Shown piece after piece: positions 1-9,446 of a stretch of DNA of 64,000 bases. The notes below the pieces were generated by a model. It did no database searches and was not told the origin of the DNA. It was given only the letters and a program-made list of their open reading frames with translations. The number at the start of each line of letters is the position of its first letter. Position 1 is the first letter of the stretch. The translations under genes were made by a program, and so were the position numbers. This DNA comes from Gimesia chilikensis (GTDB lineage: Bacteria > Planctomycetota > Planctomycetia > Planctomycetales > Planctomycetaceae). The stretch is from NCBI RefSeq assembly GCF_008329715.1, contig NZ_VTSR01000032.1, positions 1,040,440 to 1,104,439 on the forward strand, written 5' to 3'.

Positions 1-1057
1 GCATATAGTCGTTCTGTGGCCAGTTGACGACGGTGATGTCACTGGCATACGAACCGGGAGTGAAGTTGCTGCGATCAATCATTCGGCGGTAGAGCCAGAG
101 ATTGAGTGATTTCGTGCGGGGCGCAGGGCTCTCTTTTCCAGAGGGGACAAACGAGAGGGCTTTGGGCTTCATGGTACGCGGGTGAGAGTAATCGAGTGAA
201 AGAATCTTGCCGGACCAGGCGGGTTTGAGGGGAGGCACATGGTCTTTCCAGAAATCATACATTGCAGGGCGATCGATGGTATGATCTTCCCCTTCCCGAT
301 GATCCATGGCGAAGCAGTGTGTGAGGGCCTGGATGTTCTGCGGATTGGCTGTTTCCGGGGCATGCGGTTCGCCGGTCTGGGCCTGCGATTCTGCACCCAG
401 TACGTATTCGGTTTTCGATAGCGGGAGCAGGTCCCCTTCTTCGCTGGCATCGACAAAGTAAGTACCGTTGAGTGTGACGGGACGACCACTGCCTGCGATC
501 TGACATTCAACGCTTTCAATGCGGTCACCTGTGCAGGCTGCTGACACCGGTTGAGTGTTGACGAGCAGTGTGAGCTGACCGCTGCTGATCAGTGGTGCCA
601 GCATGGACTGCAGGGCTGCGACGCCGACCCGGGGTTCATGGCAGATTCGGGAGACCGAACCGTTGCCCGGATTCAGGTTCTCGAGCTGACTGGCTTTTTT
701 CGTCAGCGGATAGTGCTGTTTGTAATAGTCGCGGATCAGAGTCCGGAGCTGGGCGTAGCTCTGTGTGCGTCCAAAGGATTCAATCCACTTATGCTCATCC
801 GGGGGGACCGCCTGCTGGGAAATCTGCCCGCCGATCCAGTCGGTCGGTTCTGTCAGAATCACCGAGGCACCATTGCGGCAAGCTGCGAGGGCGGCAGCAC
901 AGCCTCCCAGACCAGCGCCGATCACGACAACATCTGCTTTCAATTCGCGTGGCATTGCGGCAGCGGCACTACGGGACTGCATCGCCTGCAGAAAGCCAAG
1001 GCTGAAGATACCGGAACCGTAAAAGCCACACTGTTGCAGGAAACGTCGTCGATGCAT
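1..1057 (-). CDS. Secreted FAD-dependent oxidoreductase, C-terminus cut by window edge
   Basis: The reading frame is open from an ATG at 1057 to the window start, so about 352 N-terminal residues are visible and the stop lies outside. The N-terminus has an Arg-rich start (MHRRRFLQ) followed by a hydrophobic stretch, like a Tat or Sec leader. A Rossmann dinucleotide-binding motif GAGLGG follows at residues 47-52, with ADVVVIG before it and an acidic end to the second strand (ILTEP). This is the layout of the FAD_oxidored family (PF12831) common in planctomycetes, where such proteins are thought to act outside the cytoplasm. The substrate cannot be told. It is divergent from the gene at 1245. 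Confidence 0.8.
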   Translation of the reverse strand, partial: MHRRRFLQQCGFYGSGIFSLGFLQAMQSRSAAAAMPRELKADVVVIGAGLGGCAAALAACRNGASVILTEPTDWIGGQISQQAVPPDEHKWIESFGRTQSYAQLRTLIRDYYKQHYPLTKKASQLENLNPGNGSVSRICHEPRVGVAALQSMLAPLISSGQLTLLVNTQPVSAACTGDRIESVECQIAGSGRPVTLNGTYFVDASEEGDLLPLSKTEYVLGAESQAQTGEPHAPETANPQNIQALTHCFAMDHREGEDHTIDRPAMYDFWKDHVPPLKPAWSGKILSLDYSHPRTMKPKALSFVPSGKESPAPRTKSLNLWLYRRMIDRSNFTPGSYASDITVVNWPQNDYM

Positions 1058-1244
1058 GAGAATAGATTTCAGAAAACGGGTGAGATTGTCGGGGATGATT
1101 GATTAAGATAAGCGAATCACCGGTCTCACAGATAATGCGAGCTGATTTACTTTATCTTGTTTAGTATATCGGAAGCGAGACCGAACGAAAGTGAAGTTAT
1201 CTGGTGAATGAATAATCGTGACAAGAAAAATGGGAGAGACTTTG

Positions 1245-2765
1245 ATGCGGAACATCGTGTGCCTGCTGCTCATCGCCTGGTGTTGTACTCCACGATTATC
1301 ATTGGCGGGTGACTGTTTCCAGATTCGTGTGATTGACGCTGCTACGAAACGGGGCGTTCCGCTGGTCGAGTTGAAGACCGTCAATGAGATTCAGTATGTG
1401 ACTGACAGCAATGGGATCGCAGCGGTGAATGAACCAGGGCTGGTGAATCAGGAAGTCTATTTTTTCATTCGCAGTCATGGTTATGAATATCCCGCGGATG
1501 GTTTTGGGTACCGGGGTAAGAAGCTGAAAGTGACGTCGGGCGGGAATGCAGTTCTGGAACTGAAACGCATCAATGTGGCGGAACGGCTTTATCGCATTAC
1601 GGGGGGCGGAATCTATCGGGACAGCCTGCTGACGGGAGTACCGGTGCCTTTGAAACATCCGGTACTCAATGCGCAGGTGCTGGGATCGGACAGTGTGCAG
1701 AACGCGTTATTCCAGGGTCAGGTCTACTGGTTCTGGGGAGATACGAACCGCACCAGTTATCCTCTGGGGAATTTTCAGGTTCCCGGGGCCATCTCGGAAC
1801 TGCCCGAGCGGGGAGGCCTGCCGATCGAGCGGGGAATCAACCTGGAGTATTTCGTCGATGAGAGTGGTTTTGCCAGCCAGACCTGCCCGATGCCGGGACC
1901 GGGTCCGACCTGGATCGATGCGCTGGTGACCTTGCAGGATGAGTCAGGTCGGGAGCGTCTGTTTGCGAAATATGTGAAGGTGAAGGCACCGCTGACGGTC
2001 TACGAACGAGGGCTGGTCGAGTTCAATTCAGAAACGAACCGGTTTGAAAAGCGGAAGACGTTCGATTTTGACGCACCGCTCTACCCGGTCGGTCATCCGG
2101 TGCGGTATGAAATGGAGGGTCGTGATTATCTGCTGTTCGGACTGGAGGTCCCCCTGATCCGTGTACCTGCAACTGTGGATGCCTTGGGACGACTCAGTGA
2201 ATATGAAACCTATTCTTATCTCCAGCCCGGGGCTAAGAACGATCTCTGGACCGTCGATCGCGATGCCCGGGGACATTTGAAATATACCTGGCGGAAAGGA
2301 GTTCCCCCGTTGAGTTATGATCTGGAGCAGAGGCTGATTGATGAGCGGCGGCTGCAACCGGAGGAGGCGTTTTTCCAGTTTCGTGATCTGAAGACAAAGC
2401 AACATGTGCAGTTGCATAACAGTTCGGTAGCCTGGAACGCCTATCGCGGCAAGTGGACGATGATTGCATCGCAAAAGAACGGGACTTCGATGCTGGGTGA
2501 GATCTGGTATTCGGAAGCTGACAGTCCTTTGGGGCCTTGGAAGTGGGGCCGCAAGATCGTGACACACGACAGATACAGCTTTTACAATCCGAAGCAGCAT
2601 CCCCTGTTTGCCCGGGAAAACGGACGGCTGATTTATTTTGAGGGGACTTATACAACGCTCTTCTCGGGGAATAAAGTTAAAACGCCGCGTTACGATTACA
2701 ATCAGATCATGTATCGCCTGGATCTGTCCGATCCACGACTAACTGCAGACCAGTTTGAGCAATAA
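1245..2765 (+). CDS. Secreted protein with regulatory-like N-domain and DUF4185-like propeller
   Basis: I start at the ATG at 1245 because it follows a GGGAGAG ribosome site and opens directly into a signal peptide (MRNIVCLLLIAWCC); an in-frame ATG lies 27 bases upstream. After the leader, residues of about 25-110 resemble a carboxypeptidase-regulatory-like beta-sandwich (IRVIDAATKRGVPLVEL). The rest resembles a five-bladed propeller of the glycosidase or DUF4185 type: WFWGDT at about 162-167 is the typical first-blade signature, and the end has blade-like strands (GEIWYSEADSPLGPWKWG). Known relatives are extracellular and often carbohydrate-related, but no catalytic acids can be assigned here. 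Function is inferred only at fold level. A bidirectional terminator follows at once. Confidence 0.7.
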   Translation: MRNIVCLLLIAWCCTPRLSLAGDCFQIRVIDAATKRGVPLVELKTVNEIQYVTDSNGIAAVNEPGLVNQEVYFFIRSHGYEYPADGFGYRGKKLKVTSGGNAVLELKRINVAERLYRITGGGIYRDSLLTGVPVPLKHPVLNAQVLGSDSVQNALFQGQVYWFWGDTNRTSYPLGNFQVPGAISELPERGGLPIERGINLEYFVDESGFASQTCPMPGPGPTWIDALVTLQDESGRERLFAKYVKVKAPLTVYERGLVEFNSETNRFEKRKTFDFDAPLYPVGHPVRYEMEGRDYLLFGLEVPLIRVPATVDALGRLSEYETYSYLQPGAKNDLWTVDRDARGHLKYTWRKGVPPLSYDLEQRLIDERRLQPEEAFFQFRDLKTKQHVQLHNSSVAWNAYRGKWTMIASQKNGTSMLGEIWYSEADSPLGPWKWGRKIVTHDRYSFYNPKQHPLFARENGRLIYFEGTYTTLFSGNKVKTPRYDYNQIMYRLDLSDPRLTADQFEQ

Positions 2766-2766
2766 A

Positions 2767-2809
2767 AAAACACAGAGCCATGTCTGCTCAGGGACTGACT
2801 CTGTGTTTT
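2767..2809. terminator. Bidirectional rho-independent terminator between convergent genes
   Basis: AAAACACAGAG at 2767-2777 pairs perfectly with CTCTGTGTTTT at 2799-2809 around a 21-nt loop. The A-run on the left and T-run on the right let it work for both the gene ending at 2765 and the convergent gene ending at 2837. Confidence 0.8.
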
Positions 2810-2836
2810 GATTTCGGTCAAACAGTCGCGAGCTGC

Positions 2837-3745
2837 TTACGAATCATCGCCTGTGAGTTTATCGATCAGGAAGTCATTCGTGTTTTTGTATTTCTCTGAT
2901 TGCGAAACACCGGGAATCAGGAGATGACATTCCATGCCCGCCTTATCGGCTTTCTCTTTCATTTTGACACCGTAGACCGGGTGATGGATTCCGTGGCCGG
3001 CATTTTCTGAAGGGAGCTTCATGTTGTTGCCGTACGTCATCAGCAGTGGTGGATCGTCGGCGGTCACGTGGTTGTAGGGGGAGAATTCCTTGTAGAGGGC
3101 TGCGTGCTTTTCGTAGTTGTCCATGACTTCCTGCATGCTTTTACCACCCACTGATTTGTAAATCATGGCATGCTTGAGCACATTCGGACCGAGCCAGGGT
3201 TCGATGACCTTGGGATCGATGGAAGTCTGGCCCCCGCCGACAGCTGCTGCGGTGACACGCGTTGATTCACGCAGGACCGGGTCTTTCGCTTTGGGATCGG
3301 CCATGTCGTCATGGCAGAGCAGCCACATGGATGTGCAGGCGCCGGCACTACCCCCGGTCAGAGCAATTTTATTCTTGTTGATGTTCCACTCTTTGGCTTT
3401 GTGTCGCAGGAACTGAATTGCACGCGCTGCATCGTGGACGGGAGCGGGCAGCGGGGCTTCTCCGGTCAGACGGTAATTTACTGCCGCGTAGGAAATGCCT
3501 TTATCGAGGAAGGTTTTGATGTTGCCGGGCAGACGGGCTTTGTCGCCACCGATCCAGCCACCTCCGTGGATATAAACCAGCAGCGGTCGGGGCCCTTCCC
3601 CCTTGGCTTCCCAGAAGTCGAGTTTGTCCATTTTATAGGGGCCGTAGGAAACATCAGCATAGGTCGGTTTCGGCTGGTCTGCTGCCAGGGCCGTTGATGC
3701 CATCAGTGTCAAAGCCGCAGCGAGCGAGAGTAACAGGCGTTGCAT
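2837..3745 (-). CDS. Secreted alpha/beta hydrolase (esterase/lipase, BD-FAE-like)
   Basis: A 302-residue protein with a clear signal peptide (residues 1-21, ending TALAA). It carries the HGGG oxyanion-hole motif at residues 60-63 and the nucleophile elbow GGSAG at 131-135 with Ser133, both typical of the hormone-sensitive lipase or BD-FAE branch of alpha/beta hydrolases. A His-rich stretch near the C-terminus (GHGIHHPVYG) may supply the catalytic His. It probably hydrolyses a carboxyl ester outside the cytoplasm; planctomycetes carry many of these next to polysaccharide-degrading genes. The substrate is not determinable. The gene is convergent with the propeller protein and divergent from another hydrolase at 3953. 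Confidence 0.85.
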   Translation of the reverse strand: MQRLLLSLAAALTLMASTALAADQPKPTYADVSYGPYKMDKLDFWEAKGEGPRPLLVYIHGGGWIGGDKARLPGNIKTFLDKGISYAAVNYRLTGEAPLPAPVHDAARAIQFLRHKAKEWNINKNKIALTGGSAGACTSMWLLCHDDMADPKAKDPVLRESTRVTAAAVGGGQTSIDPKVIEPWLGPNVLKHAMIYKSVGGKSMQEVMDNYEKHAALYKEFSPYNHVTADDPPLLMTYGNNMKLPSENAGHGIHHPVYGVKMKEKADKAGMECHLLIPGVSQSEKYKNTNDFLIDKLTGDDS

Positions 3746-3952
3746 AGGACGAGATCCTTGATATCGGGTGAAAATTCCAGGAGGTATTTAAAAGAAAACG
3801 AATTCCTTTCTGATCATCTTGCGCAGTTTTGAGATGGGAATCAAGAATCTAATGCGAGGAGTTCCTTTCAATCGCCGGACGGGCTATGATGCTGGAGTGT
3901 GAAGAATGAGCTGCTCTGGAGAAAACAACCGTTGCAAAGGGAGAGTGTTTTG

Positions 3953-5116
3953 ATGAAACAATGGTTTCTAAGTGGATTGGTGTTGTGGAGTCTGTTAAGT
4001 GCGTCTCTGCTGCAGGCCGACGATGAGGCGCCAGAGGTTTCTCCCGCACGCGCCCAAGAACTCTGGCAGCAGATTGCTCCTTTTTTCGAACCCGGTTCAG
4101 AATTTGAAGGTGACCTGGGGGATTTGAAATCACCGCTGAAATTCTACGATGGCAGTCCGGTGAAAACCAAAGCGGACTGGCAGAAGCGTCGTCAGGAAAT
4201 TCTCAAGACCTGGCACACAATGATGGGTGAATGGCCGCCCGTGAATGAACATCCCGATGTGAAAACTCTCAAGCAGGAGCAGAAGGAAGGTTATACGCAG
4301 TACACGGTCCAGTTCGACATTGCTCCCGGGCATCCGAATACCGGTTACCTGTTGATTCCCGATGGTGCGAAGCCGGATCACAGTCGTCCGGCTGTGCTGG
4401 TGGTCTATTATGAACCGGAGACCGGTGTCGGCCTGAAAGGTGAAAATCGGGACTTTGCCCGGGCCCTGGCCAAACGGGGTTTCGTGACATTTTCTGTCGG
4501 CCATGACTATTCACTCTACTATCCCAATCGCGAGAAAGCGGAGATCCAGCCGCTGTCTGCTTTGGCCTACGGAGCAGCGAATGCCTTTCATGTGCTGGCG
4601 AACCGCAGTGAAGTCGATCCCGAACGGATCGGCATCATGGGGCACTCGTATGGCGGCAAGTGGTCGATGTTCGCTTCCTGTCTGTACGATAAATTCGCCT
4701 GTGCTGCCTGGTCGGACGGCGGGATTGTCTTCAATGAAAAGCGTCCCAGCGTGAATTACTGGGAACCCTGGTACCTGGGTTATGAAGGGCCCGATTTCCG
4801 CAAACGGGGACTGCCGACGAAAGAGAATCCACGAACCGGTCTGTATAAACGACTCGTCAAAGAAGGCTACGATCTGCATGAACTGCATGCGTTGATGGCA
4901 CCGCGTCCCTTCCTGGTATCCGGTGGTTCGGAAGATCCCCCCAGTCAGTGGCGGGCACTGAATCACACGATCGCCGTGAATGATTTCCTGGGATATAAGA
5001 ACCGGGTCGCGATGACCAATCGTGAAAAACATTCACCGAACCCGGAATCCAATGAGCAGATCTATCGCTTCTTCGAATACTGGCTGCTGCAGGATCAACT
5101 GGATCAGCAGAAGTAA
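3953..5116 (+). CDS. Secreted alpha/beta hydrolase, dienelactone hydrolase/acetyl-xylan-esterase-like
   Basis: The start at 3953 is chosen because a AAGGGAGA ribosome site lies just upstream and the peptide begins with a signal sequence (MKQWFLSGLVLWSLL). An upstream in-frame ATG at 3899 would put this leader inside the protein. The 387-residue product has the nucleophile motif GHSYGG with Ser232 and a late Asp/His region (SGGSEDPPSQW, then EKHSPN) that fits the triad. The long N-terminal extension before the hydrolase fold matches the acetyl-xylan-esterase/dienelactone-hydrolase-like secreted proteins of planctomycetes. Substrate unknown. It is transcribed away from the esterase at 2837-3745. 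Confidence 0.82.
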   Translation: MKQWFLSGLVLWSLLSASLLQADDEAPEVSPARAQELWQQIAPFFEPGSEFEGDLGDLKSPLKFYDGSPVKTKADWQKRRQEILKTWHTMMGEWPPVNEHPDVKTLKQEQKEGYTQYTVQFDIAPGHPNTGYLLIPDGAKPDHSRPAVLVVYYEPETGVGLKGENRDFARALAKRGFVTFSVGHDYSLYYPNREKAEIQPLSALAYGAANAFHVLANRSEVDPERIGIMGHSYGGKWSMFASCLYDKFACAAWSDGGIVFNEKRPSVNYWEPWYLGYEGPDFRKRGLPTKENPRTGLYKRLVKEGYDLHELHALMAPRPFLVSGGSEDPPSQWRALNHTIAVNDFLGYKNRVAMTNREKHSPNPESNEQIYRFFEYWLLQDQLDQQK

Positions 5117-5157
5117 TCTGAATGCATCTGGCGAAAGTCAACCGAGACGATCGAGCG

Positions 5158-5598
5158 TTATTTCAGATCGAATTCCAGATCTGACGTGCCCCCTTCCGGG
5201 ACGGTTGCCTTGAAAGGCGAGGTGCCGAAATCGCTGAATTTGTGGGGCAGCTGATTGATGGCACCGACGTCTGCAGGGAATTCGCTTTCGGGAACCTTGG
5301 AACCATCGGGCATCACGAAATGTTCAAACAGGACGCGGTAGTTTCCGGGAGGTACGCCATCGCGACCGTCCTGGTAGCGGAGCATGAACTGGCCTGACTC
5401 ATCGGTGGTGCCTCGTCCCCCCTGCCCGTTGGTCTGTCCATCGGGAAAGAAAACCACAGAGACACCCGGCACCGCCTTGCCTTTAATCGTTACGGTTCCC
5501 CAGGTGGGAAAGGTTTTTAAATCATCACGCTTGGTCTCTGAGCTGCCGCAGGCAGTCAGGCACACTAACGACAGGATACAAAAAAATCTTACAGCCAT
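5158..5598 (-). CDS. Small lipoprotein with carboxypeptidase-regulatory-like domain
   Basis: The 146-residue protein starts with a lipoprotein signal ending in LTAC-GSS, so Cys17 would be lipid-anchored. The rest is one beta-sandwich of the carboxypeptidase-regulatory type (GTVTIKGKAVPGVSVVFFPDG, seen at about 34-54). Proteins of this kind nearly always sit directly downstream of a DUF1559 pseudopilin gene in planctomycetes, exactly as here (88 bases after the gene at 5686-6657). A role in the envelope together with the pseudopilin is inferred from this pairing. The function is unknown. Confidence 0.8.
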   Translation of the reverse strand: MAVRFFCILSLVCLTACGSSETKRDDLKTFPTWGTVTIKGKAVPGVSVVFFPDGQTNGQGGRGTTDESGQFMLRYQDGRDGVPPGNYRVLFEHFVMPDGSKVPESEFPADVGAINQLPHKFSDFGTSPFKATVPEGGTSDLEFDLK

Positions 5599-5637
5599 GG
5601 GATTCGTTTCGAATGAAATTTCTGGAGAAAGATCAAC

Positions 5638-5657
5638 CGGCGGCGAAGATGCCGCCG
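5638..5657 (-). other. Intergenic hairpin between pseudopilin and lipoprotein genes
   Basis: CGGCGGC at 5638-5644 pairs perfectly with GCCGCCG at 5651-5657 around a 6-nt loop. No T-run follows on the minus strand, so it is not a classic terminator. It could stabilise the 3' end of the DUF1559 mRNA or lower expression of the downstream lipoprotein gene. Confidence 0.45.
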
Positions 5658-5685
5658 ATTGAAGAGTGAAACTGTCAGTCAGAGA

Positions 5686-6657
5686 TTAGAATTCGCCGAG
5701 TACTTTTCCATCGGCGATGTACGAGAGATAGACACGGGTGGTGGCGTCAATGTTTTCGCTGATGAAGCGAACGGCGCCATCGCCGAGCAGAACATGACAT
5801 CCGCCCGTGTGGAGACTTCCCGAGTAACCCCAGGATGCGAGATTTCCAATGGGGCCGGTGGAGTACCAGGTGTTGATGTTGGCTCCCGCGAAGTTGGTAC
5901 CATTGCCAACCCATTTCGCGAAGCCCCAGGCGGTTCCTTCACCGTTGGCAACCAGACGTGTGGTCTCGACGACTGCGACGGTGTTACTCATGCCGTCGGT
6001 GACATCACGGAATTTCGCACAGCCATTAAAGCCAAACATGGGGCGTGAGGAGACTCCCAGTGAACCCCAGTTGGTACAGGTGGTGTATTCACTGTTGGTG
6101 CTGAAATCATAGTTGGTGAAGACACCCAGCAGGGATGAGTTTCCGGGAGAAATTGAGTAGTGAGTGCTGGAAGTCGTGCCGTAGACTTCGGGGGTCGCGT
6201 CGGAGGGACAATGGAAGGCCTTAACGATGGTCGAGACGACTTCGTCATTGGCATTTCCAGAAGCACCGGGAGCGACAATCGTACCACCGGCGGGGTTGTA
6301 GGAACCCGTAGCCAGACTGGCGTTGAACTTATTGTACAAGGAGCTCTGTTCCAGGTAGGGCAGCAGCAGTAACCAGCCGCGGTGATTCAGGGTGACTTTA
6401 CCGGCTGTGCTGGCAGAACCCCCACTGCATGAACCAGAGTGAGAAACAGAGTAAGGCAGTACACCAAACGTTTCGTTGTAGTTATGCAGTGCCAGTCCCA
6501 GTTGTTTGAGATTGTTCTTACAGGTTGAGCGACGTGCTGCTTCACGTGCCTGTTGAACAGCGGGCAACAGGAGCGCAATCAGGATAGCGATGATGGCAAT
6601 CACCACCAGCAGTTCGATCAGCGTAAATCCTTTACGTCGTGGTTTAGGACAGGACAC
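5686..6657 (-). CDS. DUF1559 pseudopilin-like protein with prepilin cleavage motif
   Basis: A 323-residue protein beginning with a basic stretch and the type IV prepilin motif GFTLIELLVVIAIIAILIAL, followed by the family hallmark LPAVQQAREAARRS. The C-terminal part contains the planctomycete DUF1559 (SBP_bac_10-like) tail HTGGCHVLLGDGAVRFI, which matches the H-x9-DG cleavage or sorting motif. Such proteins are processed by prepilin peptidase and assumed to form type II secretion-like pseudopilins. Planctomycete genomes carry dozens of copies, so this one is ordinary. It probably forms an operon with the lipoprotein gene immediately downstream. Its own role is unknown. Confidence 0.93.
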   Translation of the reverse strand: MSCPKPRRKGFTLIELLVVIAIIAILIALLLPAVQQAREAARRSTCKNNLKQLGLALHNYNETFGVLPYSVSHSGSCSGGSASTAGKVTLNHRGWLLLLPYLEQSSLYNKFNASLATGSYNPAGGTIVAPGASGNANDEVVSTIVKAFHCPSDATPEVYGTTSSTHYSISPGNSSLLGVFTNYDFSTNSEYTTCTNWGSLGVSSRPMFGFNGCAKFRDVTDGMSNTVAVVETTRLVANGEGTAWGFAKWVGNGTNFAGANINTWYSTGPIGNLASWGYSGSLHTGGCHVLLGDGAVRFISENIDATTRVYLSYIADGKVLGEF

Positions 6658-7073
6658 AGAAGACTCCTTGCGAAAGAATGATGACGACAGATGAGAGAAC
6701 AGCCGTACGATCTCTGCCAGTCATGAGAGACCAGCGTGACCGAATTGAGAATGTTCAGTCATTAGAAAAAGATAATAAATCTTTCTAAGCAAGCAGCGTG
6801 CCAAACAGTGCTAGCGGAGTTTCAAGCTGGCCGTTTTTTTGTGCATAATCAGATTAAAATAGAACTTTTGAGTTTTCTTGAGTGAATCTGCAATGTTGTC
6901 CGAAGTAGAATGAAACGGTGGAATCAATACTCTGTTCAGGCTGGATTTGCCTGATTATTGGGCAGCGCTACTCCGTCGTATCCCGTTTCAGCGTGGGCTC
7001 TGCCCTGCTTTGAACAGTACTGTAAATTGTTAGTCCCCGGCACTTTGTTCTTAACCCAGACGAGGTTCTCACC
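6658..7073. other. Divergent intergenic region with no gene
   Basis: These 416 bases separate the divergent DUF1559 and HdeD-like genes. I see no coding frame of quality. The AT-rich stretch around 6765-6870 is the likely location of promoters for both genes; I could not pick out a convincing -35/-10 pair. Confidence 0.4.
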
Positions 7074-7649
7074 ATGTCGACCACTACTCCGCCCGTCATC
7101 AAAAACTTCAAAATGACTGGAATCATTCTCTGTGTGCTCGGGGTGATTTCTCTGATCACACCCGCGATGGCCGGGACTGCAGTCGTGCTGGTGATTGGAT
7201 CCCTGTTGATGTTTGGTGGGTTTCTCTACCTGTTTCAGACATCACAGGCCGGTGACACTTCAGGGAAAATGATGCACATCATCCTGGGGATTCTGATGAT
7301 CCTCGGCGGCTTTGGTATCATCAGTCATCCCCTGTTCGGGTTGTCGTTCCTGACATTGATGATGGCCATGTTCTTCCTGTTTGAAGGGACCTGGAAGGTT
7401 CTGATGTCCTTCAGTCTCAAACCCGCTGCCGGTTGGGGACAGGTCCTGTTCAGCGGAATCATCTCACTGCTGCTGGGGGGACTGATCTGGGCTGAGTGGC
7501 CTCTCTCCGGACTTTGGGCCGTAGGGACCCTGCTCGGTGTCGACCTGCTGCTGACCGGATTTTTCCTGATCAACGTGGGAAGTCTGCCAGGAATGCCTGG
7601 GATGGATCCATCAGCGAATACCCAGGATACAGAAGCTCCGCAGCAATAA
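7074..7649 (+). CDS. HdeD/DUF308 family integral membrane protein
   Basis: A 191-residue protein with six hydrophobic segments arranged as three hairpins, the layout of the HdeD/DUF308 family. Typical phrases are an early GIILCVLGVISLITP and a central ILGILMILGGFGII. In enterobacteria HdeD is linked to acid resistance, but in other bacteria the function is unproven, so the family name is the safe call. It begins with a short hydrophilic N-terminus and ends in a Gln/Thr/Pro-rich tail. It is monocistronic and convergent with the lipoprotein gene, leaving only 12 bases between them. Confidence 0.85.
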   Translation: MSTTTPPVIKNFKMTGIILCVLGVISLITPAMAGTAVVLVIGSLLMFGGFLYLFQTSQAGDTSGKMMHIILGILMILGGFGIISHPLFGLSFLTLMMAMFFLFEGTWKVLMSFSLKPAAGWGQVLFSGIISLLLGGLIWAEWPLSGLWAVGTLLGVDLLLTGFFLINVGSLPGMPGMDPSANTQDTEAPQQ

Positions 7650-7661
7650 GCGGCGTGTAAA

Positions 7662-8876
7662 CTACTGCTTCGGCACTGGTGGCAGTGCCGGGGCGGCGGG
7701 AGTGACCGGCTTCAGAACTTTCACGTTAGCCTTGGCTTCTGTGGATTCATCCGGTGTCTTGTAGCTTTTGCTGCCCAGCTGTGCGGTGCGATTGGGATCC
7801 ATCCGGTTCCGGTAAATGACCAGTCCATCGATGGCATGATACAGGGCGGAATAGTTTACCTTTTCCCCTTTGTTATCGATGATATCGTTGGCCAGCAGAG
7901 AAACCGCTTTGCGAACCCATTCTTCATTGAGACGTTCATCGGGCAGCGCCATCATCAGAAATTCGAGCGTATGCCCTGTCGTTTCCAGACGCTCCTGGAA
8001 GTTCTCGCAGGCGCTTTTCTGGAAGAAGTAATCGTAAGAGAAGGAACCGTCGAGGTTCTGCATCGCCTTGGCTTCTTCAATGTAACGCTGCAGTTTCTGA
8101 TCCGCTTCCAGCCAGTAGCTCGACAGACGATGCCCTGCATTCCGATAGGTGTTACGGGCATAAGCGAGTGCGAATAAAGCGTGTGTACCGCCACAGGGGG
8201 AGTCGTTGGTGATCGTGTTGTTCTGCATGTAGACCAGGTCTGACATGTGCCACTCTTCCCCTTTTTTATCGTACCAGACAGCGTCCGGTCCGAGGTAATG
8301 GACCAGGGCCCAGAGAGACCAGGTGATTTCTTCGTTTTCCTGGATTTCCTTCTTGGCATTTTCAACCATGTCTGCCACGGTGATGGGGCCATCGGGAGTC
8401 TGAACCTGATGATCCAAGGGGATGTCTGCCATCGCCATGATCGCCAGTGACTGATTCTTATGACCTTCGAAGGCGTTCTCTTTTGTGTAAGGATGGGGAC
8501 GTCCGCCGAACTCGGTTTTCTGGAACCAGGGTTCGCCGTCGTAAGTGACTCCGGAAGAGAGCCATTCCAGGGCATTGACGGTCTGGCCATCTTTCTTGAT
8601 CTTATAGTCTTTGCGAAAAGCCAGAATGCCGTGGAAGATTTCCCAGGGAGAATGCTTTTCCGACTCGAGATACTTCTGCTGCGAGACCTCGATGGCCTGC
8701 TCTACTTTTTTCAGCAGTTCTTCGGGGGACTCGAGCTCTCTGCTGCTGGCGACTTCGGTTTCCGTTTCACCGCTGGAATCTGCGGATTCCGAAGGGGATG
8801 ACTGATTGCAGCCCGTTGTGAAACTGAGACCGGCGAACAGAATTGCAAACAGTGACAGACGTAACGAAACATTCAT
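7662..8876 (-). CDS. Conserved planctomycete lipoprotein, alpha-toroid-like
   Basis: A 404-residue protein with a lipoprotein leader (LSFTTGC, Cys23) and a low-complexity Ser/Glu linker. The body is helical and contains the phrase NLDGSFSYDYFF, which resembles the turn found in alpha/alpha-toroid (terpene cyclase/prenyltransferase-like) repeats. Pairs of helices such as HKNQSLAIMAMADIP, HALFALAYARN and HTLEFLMMALP repeat at intervals, in keeping with such a fold. A Pro/Ala-rich tail ends the protein. I recognise no enzyme signature, and the function is unknown; the toroid fold is an inference by eye. Confidence 0.7.
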   Translation of the reverse strand: MNVSLRLSLFAILFAGLSFTTGCNQSSPSESADSSGETETEVASSRELESPEELLKKVEQAIEVSQQKYLESEKHSPWEIFHGILAFRKDYKIKKDGQTVNALEWLSSGVTYDGEPWFQKTEFGGRPHPYTKENAFEGHKNQSLAIMAMADIPLDHQVQTPDGPITVADMVENAKKEIQENEEITWSLWALVHYLGPDAVWYDKKGEEWHMSDLVYMQNNTITNDSPCGGTHALFALAYARNTYRNAGHRLSSYWLEADQKLQRYIEEAKAMQNLDGSFSYDYFFQKSACENFQERLETTGHTLEFLMMALPDERLNEEWVRKAVSLLANDIIDNKGEKVNYSALYHAIDGLVIYRNRMDPNRTAQLGSKSYKTPDESTEAKANVKVLKPVTPAAPALPPVPKQ

Positions 8877-9446
8877 GATCGGGGAAATTCCAGGGATATT
8901 AACGTTTTTCAGGGATAATCGCAGGCAGGAGCCGCTGCAGGAGCTGAGCTCACCGGCGGCTGTCTGTTTGAATGTACCACGTAAAATGGCGGAAGTAAAT
9001 CATATAAGTTGTCTAAAATGTCTATATTTTCAGTCGGATGACACCAAAGCAGGTGCTGTTATCAGTGTTAGGTAAAGATTGCAGGACTCAGGGACCGGTT
9101 TCGGGCATCACATGAGCTGAGAACTGTTACAACCGCACTGCTCCCCCGCATTTCAGCCGAGCGGTACAGTGAGCACAGCTGGTGTGTTCACCAGAAACGT
9201 CAGGATGAAACTGCTGAGCACGACTGGTGCCTGCGGACAAATGCATAGATCACTGCTGATGCTTACGACCGACGTGACATTCTGTTTCCCTCCCCCGTTC
9301 TGCGGGAAAGTCGGATTCTGACGCTGGTACGAGGACGATACGCAGAAGGAACTGTAACGGTTTCTCCAGCGAAGCCGACTCTCGGATACAGGCTCAGATA
9401 CACAGACTTTGAAAATCAAACATTGTTTTTTTGACATGGGGGAAGG
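8877..9446. other. Long divergent intergenic region, no gene recognised
   Basis: These 570 bases separate the lipoprotein gene from the beta-barrel gene. Short open frames on both strands have no ribosome sites and no recognisable composition. The region probably holds the promoters and a long leader for the gene at 9447. I see no known riboswitch or RNA motif. Confidence 0.35.
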